Of a stretch of 19,091 nt of DNA, positions 6,986 to 13,353 are shown in pieces. Position 1 is the stretch's first letter, and each line of letters opens with the position of its first letter. The position numbers were made by a program, and so were the translations under genes. Source of the stretch: Actinomycetes bacterium (lineage in GTDB: Bacteria > Actinomycetota > Actinomycetes > Streptosporangiales > Streptosporangiaceae); the NCBI GenBank assembly GCA_025964635.1, contig JAOPYP010000374.1, positions 1-19,091 of the forward strand, read 5' to 3'. The notes beneath the pieces were generated by a model, which saw nothing but the letters and a program-made list of their open reading frames with translations, did not search any database and was not told where the DNA came from.

Positions 6986-7685
6986 CTCGGCCTCGGCGTT
7001 GCTGCGCGAGCGCGGCGCGGCCAGCTGGGCCGCCGCGGTCAGCCATCCGATGGTGGCCGAGATCGGCGCGGGGTCGCTGCCGCACGAGACGTTCCGCTAC
7101 TACTTCGGGCAGAACGTGCTGTATCTGGAGGACTACGCGCGGGCCATCGCCCTGATCATCGGCCGGGCCCCGGACCTGGCTGCCATCACCGTGCTGACCA
7201 GATTCCTCAGCCAGATCGTGGACACCGAACTGCCCGCCAACTACGCGTTCCTGGCCCGTCTGGGCGGCCCGGCCGGGCCCGATCCCGCGGCCGTGATGGC
7301 GCCGGCCACCTATGCGTACACCCGGCACCTGCTCGACACGGCCGGGCGGAGTGAGCTGCCGGCCGGGCTTGCCGCGGTGCTGCCGTGCCAGTGGAGCTAT
7401 GGCGAGATCGCGACCCGGCTGGCCGCGGCCATGCCCGCCGACCCCGTGTACGCCGACTGGATCGGGATGTTCGCCGGGGACGGCTACGACGAGCTGGTGC
7501 TGGCCAGCACGTCCCTGCTCGACCAGCACGCCGACGTGGCCGACCAGGCCCTCATGACGTCGCTGGCCGCCGTATTCGACCGCTCGACCCGCCACGAGCT
7601 GGCCTTCTGGGACATGGCCTTTGCTGGTCCGGGTGGGCGACCCCCCGGACTCCCCGATCGGCCCTCCGGGCCGAGTGCGGCATAG
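6972..7685 (+). CDS. tenA: TenA/thiaminase-II family protein
   Basis: 237 residues, all-helical TenA family. Characteristic segments: FRYYFGQNVLYLEDYARA (41-58), VLPCQWSYGEIA (136-147) with C139 at the catalytic Cys position of TenA_C enzymes, YADWIGMFAG (160-169), and HELAFWDMA (208-216) with E209 at the catalytic Glu position. Known members hydrolyse thiamine or 4-amino-5-aminomethyl-2-methylpyrimidine to HMP in the cytoplasm. At position 48 this protein has Asn where the well-studied enzymes have Asp (QD, D44 in Bacillus subtilis) contacting the aminopyrimidine; substrate preference may be changed. The last 20 residues (Gly/Pro-rich) exceed the usual family end. ATG 6972 lacks its own ribosome binding site and lies behind the 17-nt repeats. 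It is divergent from the amidohydrolase and next to a ThiY-like transporter region. Confidence 0.9.
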   Translation: MSTGTSASALLRERGAASWAAAVSHPMVAEIGAGSLPHETFRYYFGQNVLYLEDYARAIALIIGRAPDLAAITVLTRFLSQIVDTELPANYAFLARLGGPAGPDPAAVMAPATYAYTRHLLDTAGRSELPAGLAAVLPCQWSYGEIATRLAAAMPADPVYADWIGMFAGDGYDELVLASTSLLDQHADVADQALMTSLAAVFDRSTRHELAFWDMAFAGPGGRPPGLPDRPSGPSAA

Positions 7686-7752
7686 CCGCACGGGGGTAGC
7701 GGCCCACCGTAAGTCCGCCACCCCGGGCCCACCGCCCGCGATCCGTCCCCGC

Positions 7753-7806
7753 TTCGTGATCAACCGATAGGTGTCGCGGGAGCGACACCTATCGGTTGAT
7801 CACGAA
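7753..7806. terminator. Perfect 25-bp hairpin, bidirectional terminator between tenA and GMC gene
   Basis: Arms 7753-7777 and 7782-7806 are perfectly complementary over 25 bp with a GGGA loop. A third copy of GGTTGATCA from the right arm recurs at 7808-7816 and includes the stop codon of the minus-strand GMC gene. The arms are less GC-rich than the surroundings. Convergent genes end at 7685 and 7814, so a shared terminator is likely. The rest of 7686-7813 shows no gene. Confidence 0.7.
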
Positions 7807-7813
7807 AGGTTGA

Positions 7814-9286
7814 TCATGAACCCGCTGGGGCGCTGGCGGGCAAGGCGGCCAGGAGGAGCTGGGCGGCGCGGTGGCCGATCATCATCGACGTCAGGTTGGT
7901 GTTCGCCCGCGGGATGACCGGCAGGATCGAGGAGTCCGCCACGGACAGCCCGGAGATGCCGAGCACGTCCAGCCCGGGGCCGACCACCGTGCCGGGGTCG
8001 GACGGGTCACCCATCCGGCACGTCCCGCAGTGGTGGTTGTACGTCCCCGCCACCCGCCGCGAGGCCGCCACCAGGTCACCCTCGCGCCACCACGGGGCGT
8101 CCGGCAGCCGGACCAGGCCCTCCGCGGCCAGCTCGCCGACGAGCTCCGCGGTTGTGCTCACGATCCCCGCCATCCGGGCCGCGTCCTGCTCGTCGGCGAG
8201 GTGGCGGACCCGGACCTCGGCCCCGCCGTCCGGGGCCAGGGAAACCTGGCCCCGGCTGAGCGGCGTCATCAGCGCCGCGGTGAACGAGACCTGGGTGGCG
8301 GGCACGGACGGGACGTACGGCCGGGTCTGCCAGGGGAAGATCTCGGCCTCGACGTGGTCCCCGGGCAGCTCGTAGCGCAGCAGCGCGCCGCTCACCGGCC
8401 GGGCCTCGATCGCAGCCACGTCGCTCACGCCCACGTCGAGCAGGCACCACGGATGGTCCTGGAGGTTCGCGCCCACCCCGTCCAGCCGGGACACCACGCT
8501 GATGCCGGCCTGCCGCAGCATCGTCTCCGGGCCGATGCCGGAGTTCATGAGCAGCAACGAGGACCCGAATGCGCCCGCGCACACCACCACGCGATCGGCG
8601 TGGAGGCGCTGCTCACCCTCCGGGCCGAGAACCTCGGCCCCCACGCAGCGGGTGCCGTTGAAGAGAAGCCGGCTGACCCAGGTGCCGGCCCGCACATCCA
8701 CGGCCGGGCGGACCAGCGGGAGCACCGCGGCGTGCGTGCCCCACCGCGCCTCGTCCCGGCGGTTGGTCGGCCATACCCCGATGCCGAGAGCCCCGGGTGC
8801 GTTGTGGTCCGCGGCGGCCGGGTAGCCGCGCTGGGCGCACAACGCGATGAGCGCTTCGTCGAGCGGCCCGGGGGTGAGCCGGGTGACCGGGATAGGGCCA
8901 TCCGCACCGTGGTATTCGGCGTCACCGAACTGCTGGTCGGACTCGATGGCCCGGAAGCCGTCCAGGCAGTCCGCCCAGGACCAGCCCGGCACTCCCCAGC
9001 CATCGAAGTCCCACGGCTGGCCGCGCAGGGCCGCAGCGGAGTTGACCGTGGACCCGCCTCCGGTGCCGCGGCCCTGGGGCAGGTCCAGCCCGGTGTCCGC
9101 GTCGGCGTAGTGGTAGTAGCACTCGTCGGGCAGCAGGTAGTCGTAGAGCATCCAGCGCGGCGGCGGCGTCCCCGGGTCCGGGCCGGCCTCGACCACGGTG
9201 ACCGAGGCCGAGTCCTTCAGGCCGAGCGCGCAGAACAGGCCGGCCGCGCCGGCCCCGATGATGAGGACGTCCGGGTGGCTGCTCAC
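7814..9286 (-). CDS. GMC-family FAD oxidoreductase
   Basis: 490 residues, rather short for the glucose-methanol-choline family but complete. N-terminal dinucleotide fold IIGAGAAG (G11, G13, G16) with E33 ending the second strand (VVEAGPD); GMC signature 1 region GRGTGGGSTVN; signature 2 GAFGSSLLLMNSGIGP; C-terminal catalytic block NHHCGTCRMG (H418/H419) and PRANTNLTSMMIG (N462/N464). Family members oxidise primary alcohols using FAD and O2 or another acceptor. No signal peptide is visible. The GTG start at 9286 overlaps the stop codon of the upstream GntR gene (GTGA) and has no ribosome binding site of its own, so it is translationally coupled. With TenA and a ThiY-like transporter nearby, a hydroxymethyl-pyrimidine or thiamine-side-chain alcohol is a reasonable but unproven substrate. 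Confidence 0.92.
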   Translation of the reverse strand: MSSHPDVLIIGAGAAGLFCALGLKDSASVTVVEAGPDPGTPPPRWMLYDYLLPDECYYHYADADTGLDLPQGRGTGGGSTVNSAAALRGQPWDFDGWGVPGWSWADCLDGFRAIESDQQFGDAEYHGADGPIPVTRLTPGPLDEALIALCAQRGYPAAADHNAPGALGIGVWPTNRRDEARWGTHAAVLPLVRPAVDVRAGTWVSRLLFNGTRCVGAEVLGPEGEQRLHADRVVVCAGAFGSSLLLMNSGIGPETMLRQAGISVVSRLDGVGANLQDHPWCLLDVGVSDVAAIEARPVSGALLRYELPGDHVEAEIFPWQTRPYVPSVPATQVSFTAALMTPLSRGQVSLAPDGGAEVRVRHLADEQDAARMAGIVSTTAELVGELAAEGLVRLPDAPWWREGDLVAASRRVAGTYNHHCGTCRMGDPSDPGTVVGPGLDVLGISGLSVADSSILPVIPRANTNLTSMMIGHRAAQLLLAALPASAPAGS

Positions 9287-9969
9287 GCGCGGCCCGCGAC
9301 CGATTCCGGGTCGAGGTTGGCCAGCTGGTCGGCCATCACCGAGAGGATGTGCTGGCGCATCAGGGTCTCGGCCCGCTGCCCGTCCCGCTGGACGATGGCC
9401 TCGTAGATGCCCTGGTGCTCCCGGACCGAGGTGCCCATCCGGCCGGGAATGGCCACGGTCAGGCGGCCGATCCGGATTACGTGATCGCGGATGTTGTTCA
9501 GCATCGCGGTGATGCGGCTGTTCTTCGCCTGGGCGTACAGCACCACGTCGAACTCGTCCAGCAGCGCCGCGAGCCGGTCAGGGTCGCCGGCCTCGAACGC
9601 CGCCGCGCTGTCCCGGACGATGCGGGACAGCGCGGCCAGGTCCTCGGTCGCGATGTTCAGCGCGGCCTCCCGCGCGCACAGCCCCTCCAGCAGCTCCCGG
9701 ACCTCGTAGACCTCGCGGAGATCCTGGCGGCTGTACCCGGCAACGACCGCGCTGCGGTACGGCGCGATCTCCACGAAGCCGTCCTTCTCCAGCCGCACGA
9801 ACGCCTCGCGGAGCGGGGTCTTACTCACCCCGAACCGGGCGGCCAGCTCCGCCTCGCGGAGCAGGTACCCCGGCGGCAGCTTGGCGGACACGATCTCCTG
9901 CCGGAGCTTCAGGTAGACCGAGTCCTTCAGCTGGCGATGCTCGACGCCGTCGACGGGCGCGCTCGTCAT
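9283..9969 (-). CDS. GntR-family transcriptional regulator, FCD (FadR-type) subfamily
   Basis: 228 residues. N-terminal winged HTH: LRQEIVSAKLPPGYLLREAELAARFGVSKTPLREA runs as separate recognisable blocks PPG, LREAELA, FGVSKTPLREA, then LEKDGFVEI. The C-terminal FCD ligand domain contains YEVRELLEGLCAREAA, EFDVVLYAQAKNSRI, REHQGIYEAI and MRQHILS. In many FCD proteins the FD pair is FH, a metal ligand, so one ligand looks changed. ATG 9969 has GGAGG 5 nt upstream; the longer frame from GTG 9981 has no better site. It probably represses its own operon and the neighbouring units through the GATCTCAGAT palindromes; a perfect 16-bp copy lies 71 bp upstream of its start. It is coupled to the GMC gene downstream. 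Confidence 0.93.
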   Translation of the reverse strand: MTSAPVDGVEHRQLKDSVYLKLRQEIVSAKLPPGYLLREAELAARFGVSKTPLREAFVRLEKDGFVEIAPYRSAVVAGYSRQDLREVYEVRELLEGLCAREAALNIATEDLAALSRIVRDSAAAFEAGDPDRLAALLDEFDVVLYAQAKNSRITAMLNNIRDHVIRIGRLTVAIPGRMGTSVREHQGIYEAIVQRDGQRAETLMRQHILSVMADQLANLDPESVAGRA

Positions 9970-9991
9970 AACCGCCTCCACGGCGGACGCC

Positions 9992-10020
9992 GCCGCCCGG
10001 TGGGGTTGCCACCGGGCGGC
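9992..10020. promoter_or_regulatory. 12-bp perfect inverted repeat in the GntR leader
   Basis: GCCGCCCGGTGG (9992-10003) and its exact complement (10009-10020) flank a 5-nt loop GGTTG. It lies between operator site B and the GntR ribosome binding site. It could terminate transcripts from the upstream ABC operon or act as a leader hairpin; no T-run follows. Confidence 0.5.
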
Positions 10021-10039
10021 CAGCTCCGCACTACGAACG

Positions 10040-10059
10040 ATCTGAGATCTCAGATACTA
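10040..10059. promoter_or_regulatory. Operator site B (perfect 16-bp palindrome) with adjacent -10
   Basis: ATCTGAGATCTCAGAT at 10040-10055 is a perfect 16-bp palindrome. Read on the minus strand, TAGTAT (10059-10054) fits a -10 element directly abutting it, the same arrangement as at site A; I see no good -35. The site lies in the 126-bp gap between the binding-protein gene and the GntR gene, so it probably controls the GntR-GMC unit. Confidence 0.75.
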
Positions 10060-10095
10060 TCTGATTCTTTGGGCGAGACCCAGGCTCTCCCAGGG

Positions 10096-11133
10096 TCAGC
10101 TCTTCGGCAGCAGGGACGTGTTCACCACCGAGGACGCCTGAACCGGCTTGGCGATCAGCCCGTCGCTCTTCATCCAGTTGGCGAAGCTCTGCCACTGGCT
10201 CACGCTCATGGCCCCGAACCCGGCCGGGTTCTTCAGCAGGGGTGCGGTCGCGTAGACCATCTTCTTCAGCAGGGGCGCGCTGTAGCCCTTGGCCACCGGG
10301 GTCAGCGCGGTCAGCGCGGCAGCCGGGCTGGCCTGCGCGGCCGAAGCGCCCAGGGCCAGGCCGGCCAGGAATTCCTTCACCGTCGTGCGGTAGGCGGCGT
10401 CACTGGCCAGCTTGGACTTGTTGGCCACGATGACCAGCTCGTCGTAGTTGGGCACGCCCTGCGTGCTGACCGGGTAGACCTTGGGGTTCAGCCCCAGCGA
10501 GCCGAGCTGGATGCCCTCGACGTTGCGGTACCCGCTGATGATCGCGGACACCTTGTTGGACTCCATGGCCGGCACCAGGCCCTCGCTGACCGTGACCAGC
10601 TTGATCTGGCTGAGGGACAGGTGGTACTTCTTCAGCACCGCCTTGAGCATCTGCGCCGAGGTCGGGTCCCCGTCGGTGCCGACCGTCTTGCCGGACAGCC
10701 CCGCCGGGCCGCTGACCCCGCTCTTGCCCGAGATGATCAGCGAGTTCAGCGAGGTGGGGATCATCGCGGCGACCGCGGTGACGTTCAGCTTGTTCAGGCC
10801 CGCGACGATCATCTGCGGCTCGTAGGAGATCGCGATCGGGACCTGGCCCAGGCTGACCAGCTTCAGCGCGTCCGTGCTGTTGGACGGCGCCTGGAAGGTC
10901 ACGTTGAGGTGCTGCTTGGCGAAGTCGCCGTCCTTCTGGGCCAGGTACAGCGCGATGTGATCGGGGTTCGGGAACCAGTCCAGCAGGACCGTGGTGCTGG
11001 TCATGGCCGTACCGCCGCTGCCGGAGGTTGAGCCGGACGACGACGAGGAGCCGCACGCCACGACGGCCGACATAACGGCCGCGGCCCCGATGATCAGCGC
11101 ACCGCGTCTGCGGCCCCTCCGCACTGCGGTCAT
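10096..11133 (-). CDS. ABC transporter binding lipoprotein, ThiY/THI5 (NMT1)-like
   Basis: 345 residues from ATG 11133. The N-terminus has Arg-rich positive residues, a hydrophobic stretch and a lipobox AVVAC with C27, followed by a Ser/Gly linker; it is therefore an extracytoplasmic lipoprotein. The mature part begins TVLLDWFPNPDHIALYLAQ, which matches the LDWFPN-x-x-H signature of ThiY/THI5 pyrimidine-binding proteins. It continues with LVSLGQVPIAISYE, LSGKTVGTDGDP and YDELVIVANKSKL, typical of the SsuA/NMT1 fold. Known ThiY proteins bind N-formyl-aminomethyl-methylpyrimidine (FAMP); SsuA/TauA relatives bind sulfonates, but those usually lack the WFPN signature. ATG 11133 is 5 nt after the permease stop, with AGGGA inside the permease 3' end; ATG 11163, overlapping the permease, is an alternative start. 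Confidence 0.88.
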   Translation of the reverse strand: MTAVRRGRRRGALIIGAAAVMSAVVACGSSSSSGSTSGSGGTAMTSTTVLLDWFPNPDHIALYLAQKDGDFAKQHLNVTFQAPSNSTDALKLVSLGQVPIAISYEPQMIVAGLNKLNVTAVAAMIPTSLNSLIISGKSGVSGPAGLSGKTVGTDGDPTSAQMLKAVLKKYHLSLSQIKLVTVSEGLVPAMESNKVSAIISGYRNVEGIQLGSLGLNPKVYPVSTQGVPNYDELVIVANKSKLASDAAYRTTVKEFLAGLALGASAAQASPAAALTALTPVAKGYSAPLLKKMVYATAPLLKNPAGFGAMSVSQWQSFANWMKSDGLIAKPVQASSVVNTSLLPKS

Positions 11134-11138
11134 GGAAG

Positions 11139-11966
11139 TCACCGTTTCCCTTCTCGTGCCCATGGGCAGATGATCCGCTCGAGTACCGAGACGGCGATGA
11201 ACAGCAGGATGGCCTCAGCGGTGAGGATGAAGATGGCGGCGAAGACGAGGGCAGTCTGCAGCTGCGGGATGGCCTGGATCATCACGTAGCCCAGCCCGTT
11301 CTGCGAGCCCGCGTACTCGCCGAACACCGCGCCGATCGGGGCGTACGTGGCCGCGATGCGCATCCCGGAGAACATCGACGGCAGCGCGGCCGGCGCCTCC
11401 ACGCGGCGCAGCGTGGCCCAGCGGTTGCCGTCCAGGGTGCGCATGACCCGGAGCAGCTCGGGGTCCACCGAGGCCAGGCCGTCGATGGTGTTCACCACGA
11501 TGGGGAAGAAGCAGATCAGCGTGACCACGATCAGCTTCGGGGTGATGGTGTACCCGAAGATGATGGCCAGCACGGGCGCGATCACCACGATCGGGACGGC
11601 CTGGGAGCCGATCAGCAGCGGGTAGACGGCGTTGCGGACCACGCGCGAGCTGTGCAGTGCAAACGCGATCACCAGCGCGATCACGATCGACAGCAGGAAA
11701 CCCAGGAAGACTTCCTCGGTCGTCACCCAGGTCGCCGTGGCCAGCGTGCCGGACCAGTCGGAGATCCCGGTGGACCAGATGCTGTCCAGGGAGGGCAGGA
11801 CGTAGTCGGGGACGCCGAACCAGTGGCTGACCGCCTCCCAGATCAGGGCGATCACGACCAGGATGCCGGCCGCGGGCAGCGCCCGGCGGATGCCCGCGGA
11901 CGTGCGCCCGGACTTCGCCGGGGCCGTGACGGCCGATTCCTCAGGCCGCGTCACGGTGGTGCTCAT
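11139..11966 (-). CDS. ABC transporter permease (SsuC/TauC/ThiX-like)
   Basis: 275 residues with about six hydrophobic segments: near residues 30-45 (AAGILVVIALIWEAV), 85-110 (LGFLLSIVIALVIAFAL), 120-145 (IGSQAVPIVVIAPVLAIIFGY), 148-165 (LIVVTLICFFPIVV), a region around GAVFGEYAG, and a C-terminal AAIFILTAEAILLFIAVSVL. The cytoplasmic EAA-type loop is visible as RRVEAPAALPSMFSGMRIAAT and is followed by GSQNGLGYVM, the normal form for this importer class. ATG 11966 overlaps the ATPase stop codon (ATGA), showing translational coupling. Together with the ATPase and the lipoprotein it forms a complete importer in the inner membrane. Confidence 0.93.
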   Translation of the reverse strand: MSTTVTRPEESAVTAPAKSGRTSAGIRRALPAAGILVVIALIWEAVSHWFGVPDYVLPSLDSIWSTGISDWSGTLATATWVTTEEVFLGFLLSIVIALVIAFALHSSRVVRNAVYPLLIGSQAVPIVVIAPVLAIIFGYTITPKLIVVTLICFFPIVVNTIDGLASVDPELLRVMRTLDGNRWATLRRVEAPAALPSMFSGMRIAATYAPIGAVFGEYAGSQNGLGYVMIQAIPQLQTALVFAAIFILTAEAILLFIAVSVLERIICPWAREGKR

Positions 11967-12883
11967 GTCACCGCCTCCAGCAGGGAGAGGATCTCGTCGC
12001 GCAGCTCGGTGAACTCCGGGTGGCGGATCAGCTCCCGGCGGCTGCCGGCGTGAGGCAGGTGCACGTCGAACTGGGCGACGATCCGGCCCGGCCGGGCGGA
12101 CATGACCACGACCCGCTCGCCGATCAGCAGCGCCTCCTCCACGTCGTGGGTGACCAGCACCGTCGTCCTCGGCTCGGCATCCAGCGCGGTGCGCAGCCAT
12201 TCCTGCAGGTCGGCACGGGTAATCGAGTCCAGGGCGCCAAACGGCTCGTCGAGGAGCAGGACCTCTTTGCCCGCGACCAGCGTCCGCAGGAAAGACACCC
12301 GCTGCCGCATGCCGCCGGACAGCTGGTGCGGGAGCTGCTCCTCGAACCCGGCCAGCCCGAACCGCTCGACCAGGTGCGCGACCCGCTGGCGGGCGGTGCG
12401 CCGGCGGACACCCTGGTTCTCCAGGGCCAGCGCGGCGTTGCCGAGCACGTCGCGCCAGGGCAGCAGCAGGTCACGCTGGGGCATCCAGGCACAGCGGCGC
12501 AGCCGCTCGGCCGAGGTGGTGGCACCCAGCACGTCGATCGTGCCCTCGTTGGGCTCGTCCAGGCCGCAGATCAGCGCGAGCAGGGTCGACTTCCCGCAGC
12601 CGCTCGGGCCGACGATGGACAGGCGGCTGTGCAGCGGGACCTCGAGATCCACCCCGGACACCGCGACCACCTGCCCGAAGACCCGGGCCACGCCGGACAG
12701 CCGCAGGCCGGTGCCGCTGGCCACGGGAGCAGCCGGGCCGGTTCCCGTGGTGCCGGTGTCCCCGGCGCCTGCCGCTTCCGGGGCCGGGCCCCGACCGGGC
12801 GCGCCCGGGACGGACGCGCCCGTGTGCGCGTCCTCCTCCAGGGGAACACCCTTGGCTGCGGGCGTACCACTCATTCCGGCCAT
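11963..12883 (-). CDS. ABC transporter ATPase (SsuB/TauB/ThiZ-like)
   Basis: 306 residues. An Ala/Gly/Pro-rich N-terminal extension of about 57 residues, unlike the usual family start, precedes the nucleotide-binding domain. Walker A GPSGCGKST (92-100), Q-loop MPQRDLLLPW (134-143), signature LSGGMRQR (188-195), Walker B VLLLDEPFGALD (208-219) and H-switch VTHDVEEA (244-251) are all intact. ATG 12883 has GGGAG 3 nt before it; ATG 12874 is a possible alternative. It is the first gene of the ATPase-permease-lipoprotein operon, with an operator-like palindrome 21-38 bp before the start. It supplies energy for import of the ligand of the ThiY-like protein. Confidence 0.93.
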   Translation of the reverse strand: MAGMSGTPAAKGVPLEEDAHTGASVPGAPGRGPAPEAAGAGDTGTTGTGPAAPVASGTGLRLSGVARVFGQVVAVSGVDLEVPLHSRLSIVGPSGCGKSTLLALICGLDEPNEGTIDVLGATTSAERLRRCAWMPQRDLLLPWRDVLGNAALALENQGVRRRTARQRVAHLVERFGLAGFEEQLPHQLSGGMRQRVSFLRTLVAGKEVLLLDEPFGALDSITRADLQEWLRTALDAEPRTTVLVTHDVEEALLIGERVVVMSARPGRIVAQFDVHLPHAGSRRELIRHPEFTELRDEILSLLEAVT

Positions 12884-12903
12884 CGACTCCCCGATCGGCA
12901 GGG

Positions 12904-12921
12904 AAATAGGATCTCAGATCT
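12904..12921. promoter_or_regulatory. Operator site C before the ABC transporter operon
   Basis: Contains GATCTCAGAT (12910-12919), identical to the cores of sites A and B, with a degenerate left half. On the minus strand a TTCAAA (12931-12926) and TATTTC (12909-12904), 16 nt apart, would place the site between -35 and -10; these hexamers are weak. Position and core identity support control by the same GntR protein. Confidence 0.6.
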
Positions 12922-12960
12922 CGATTTGAACAGCTAACCACTCCTGGCCCGGTCACGCGA

Positions 12961-12977
12961 GGTTCCGACATGGAACC
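12961..12977. promoter_or_regulatory. Hyphenated 6-bp palindrome
   Basis: GGTTCC and GGAACC separated by GACAT, in the intergenic region between the divergent ABC operon and the small XRE gene. It resembles a regulator half-site pair but is short; function unknown. Apart from this, site C and the XRE sites, I see nothing else in 12884-13155. Confidence 0.3.
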
Positions 12978-13023
12978 GTTACGTCCGCAATGTGCTGTTA
13001 ACGGGCCCGCCGGCACCCGGCAG

Positions 13024-13041
13024 TGACAAGCGTGCTTGACA
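13024..13041. promoter_or_regulatory. Near-palindromic site 1 with TTGACA -35 before XRE gene
   Basis: TGACAAGCGTGCTTGACA has 8-bp half-sites around GT with a single mismatch. The right half includes a perfect -35 hexamer TTGACA (13036-13041). With the related copy at 13071-13088 it is a likely autoregulatory operator for the small XRE regulator. Confidence 0.5.
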
Positions 13042-13070
13042 TGGCCGGCTGGGCAGGCGATCCTGGAGTG

Positions 13071-13088
13071 TGACAAGCACACTTTACA
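13071..13088. promoter_or_regulatory. Near-palindromic site 2 before XRE gene
   Basis: TGACAAGCACACTTTACA is a direct repeat, 47 bp downstream, of site 1: 16 of 20 positions match between 13023-13042 and 13070-13089. The left half is identical to site 1. TTTACA (13083-13088) could be a second -35. Confidence 0.45.
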
Positions 13089-13155
13089 TCCGGTCGGCGC
13101 GCCGGAGCCGGCGGCCGTCCGGCGGCCGGCTGGTCCCGGTGCGGAGGAACCACCG

Positions 13156-13353
13156 GTGAGGAACGACGTCCGGGAGCGCCGCACCGCCAGGGGACTCGCC
13201 CAGGCCGAGCTGGCCCGCGAGCTGGCCGTGTCACGGCAGACGATCAACTCCATCGAGACCGGGCGCTATACCCCGTCTCTTCCCCTGGCCATCGCCATCG
13301 CCCGGTTCTTCGGGACCGCGGTCGAGGAGATCTTCCATGCAGATCACGACTGA
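13156..13353 (+). CDS. Small XRE-family HTH regulator
   Basis: 65 residues, almost only a helix-turn-helix domain: RNDVRERRTARGLAQAEL, then VSRQTINSIETGRYTPSL, then LAIAIARFFGTAVEEIF. This is the compact stand-alone type of XRE protein usually found directly upstream of a small membrane protein with which it is co-transcribed. GTG 13156 has GGAGG (13143-13147) with 8-nt spacing; extending to 13036 would run through the operator-like repeats. The downstream reading frame overlaps its end by 17 bp. It likely binds the near-palindromes at 13024-13088. Confidence 0.88.
   Translation: MRNDVRERRTARGLAQAELARELAVSRQTINSIETGRYTPSLPLAIAIARFFGTAVEEIFHADHD

Noticed and set aside
7871..9406. Plus-strand frame of 511 codons opposite the GMC oxidoreductase.
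   Set aside because: Its composition is that of a shadow frame, and the minus-strand protein shows complete GMC motifs.
9349..11031. Plus-strand frame of 560 codons opposite the GntR gene and binding-protein gene.
   Set aside because: It spans two real minus-strand genes plus their regulatory gap and has no recognisable motif.
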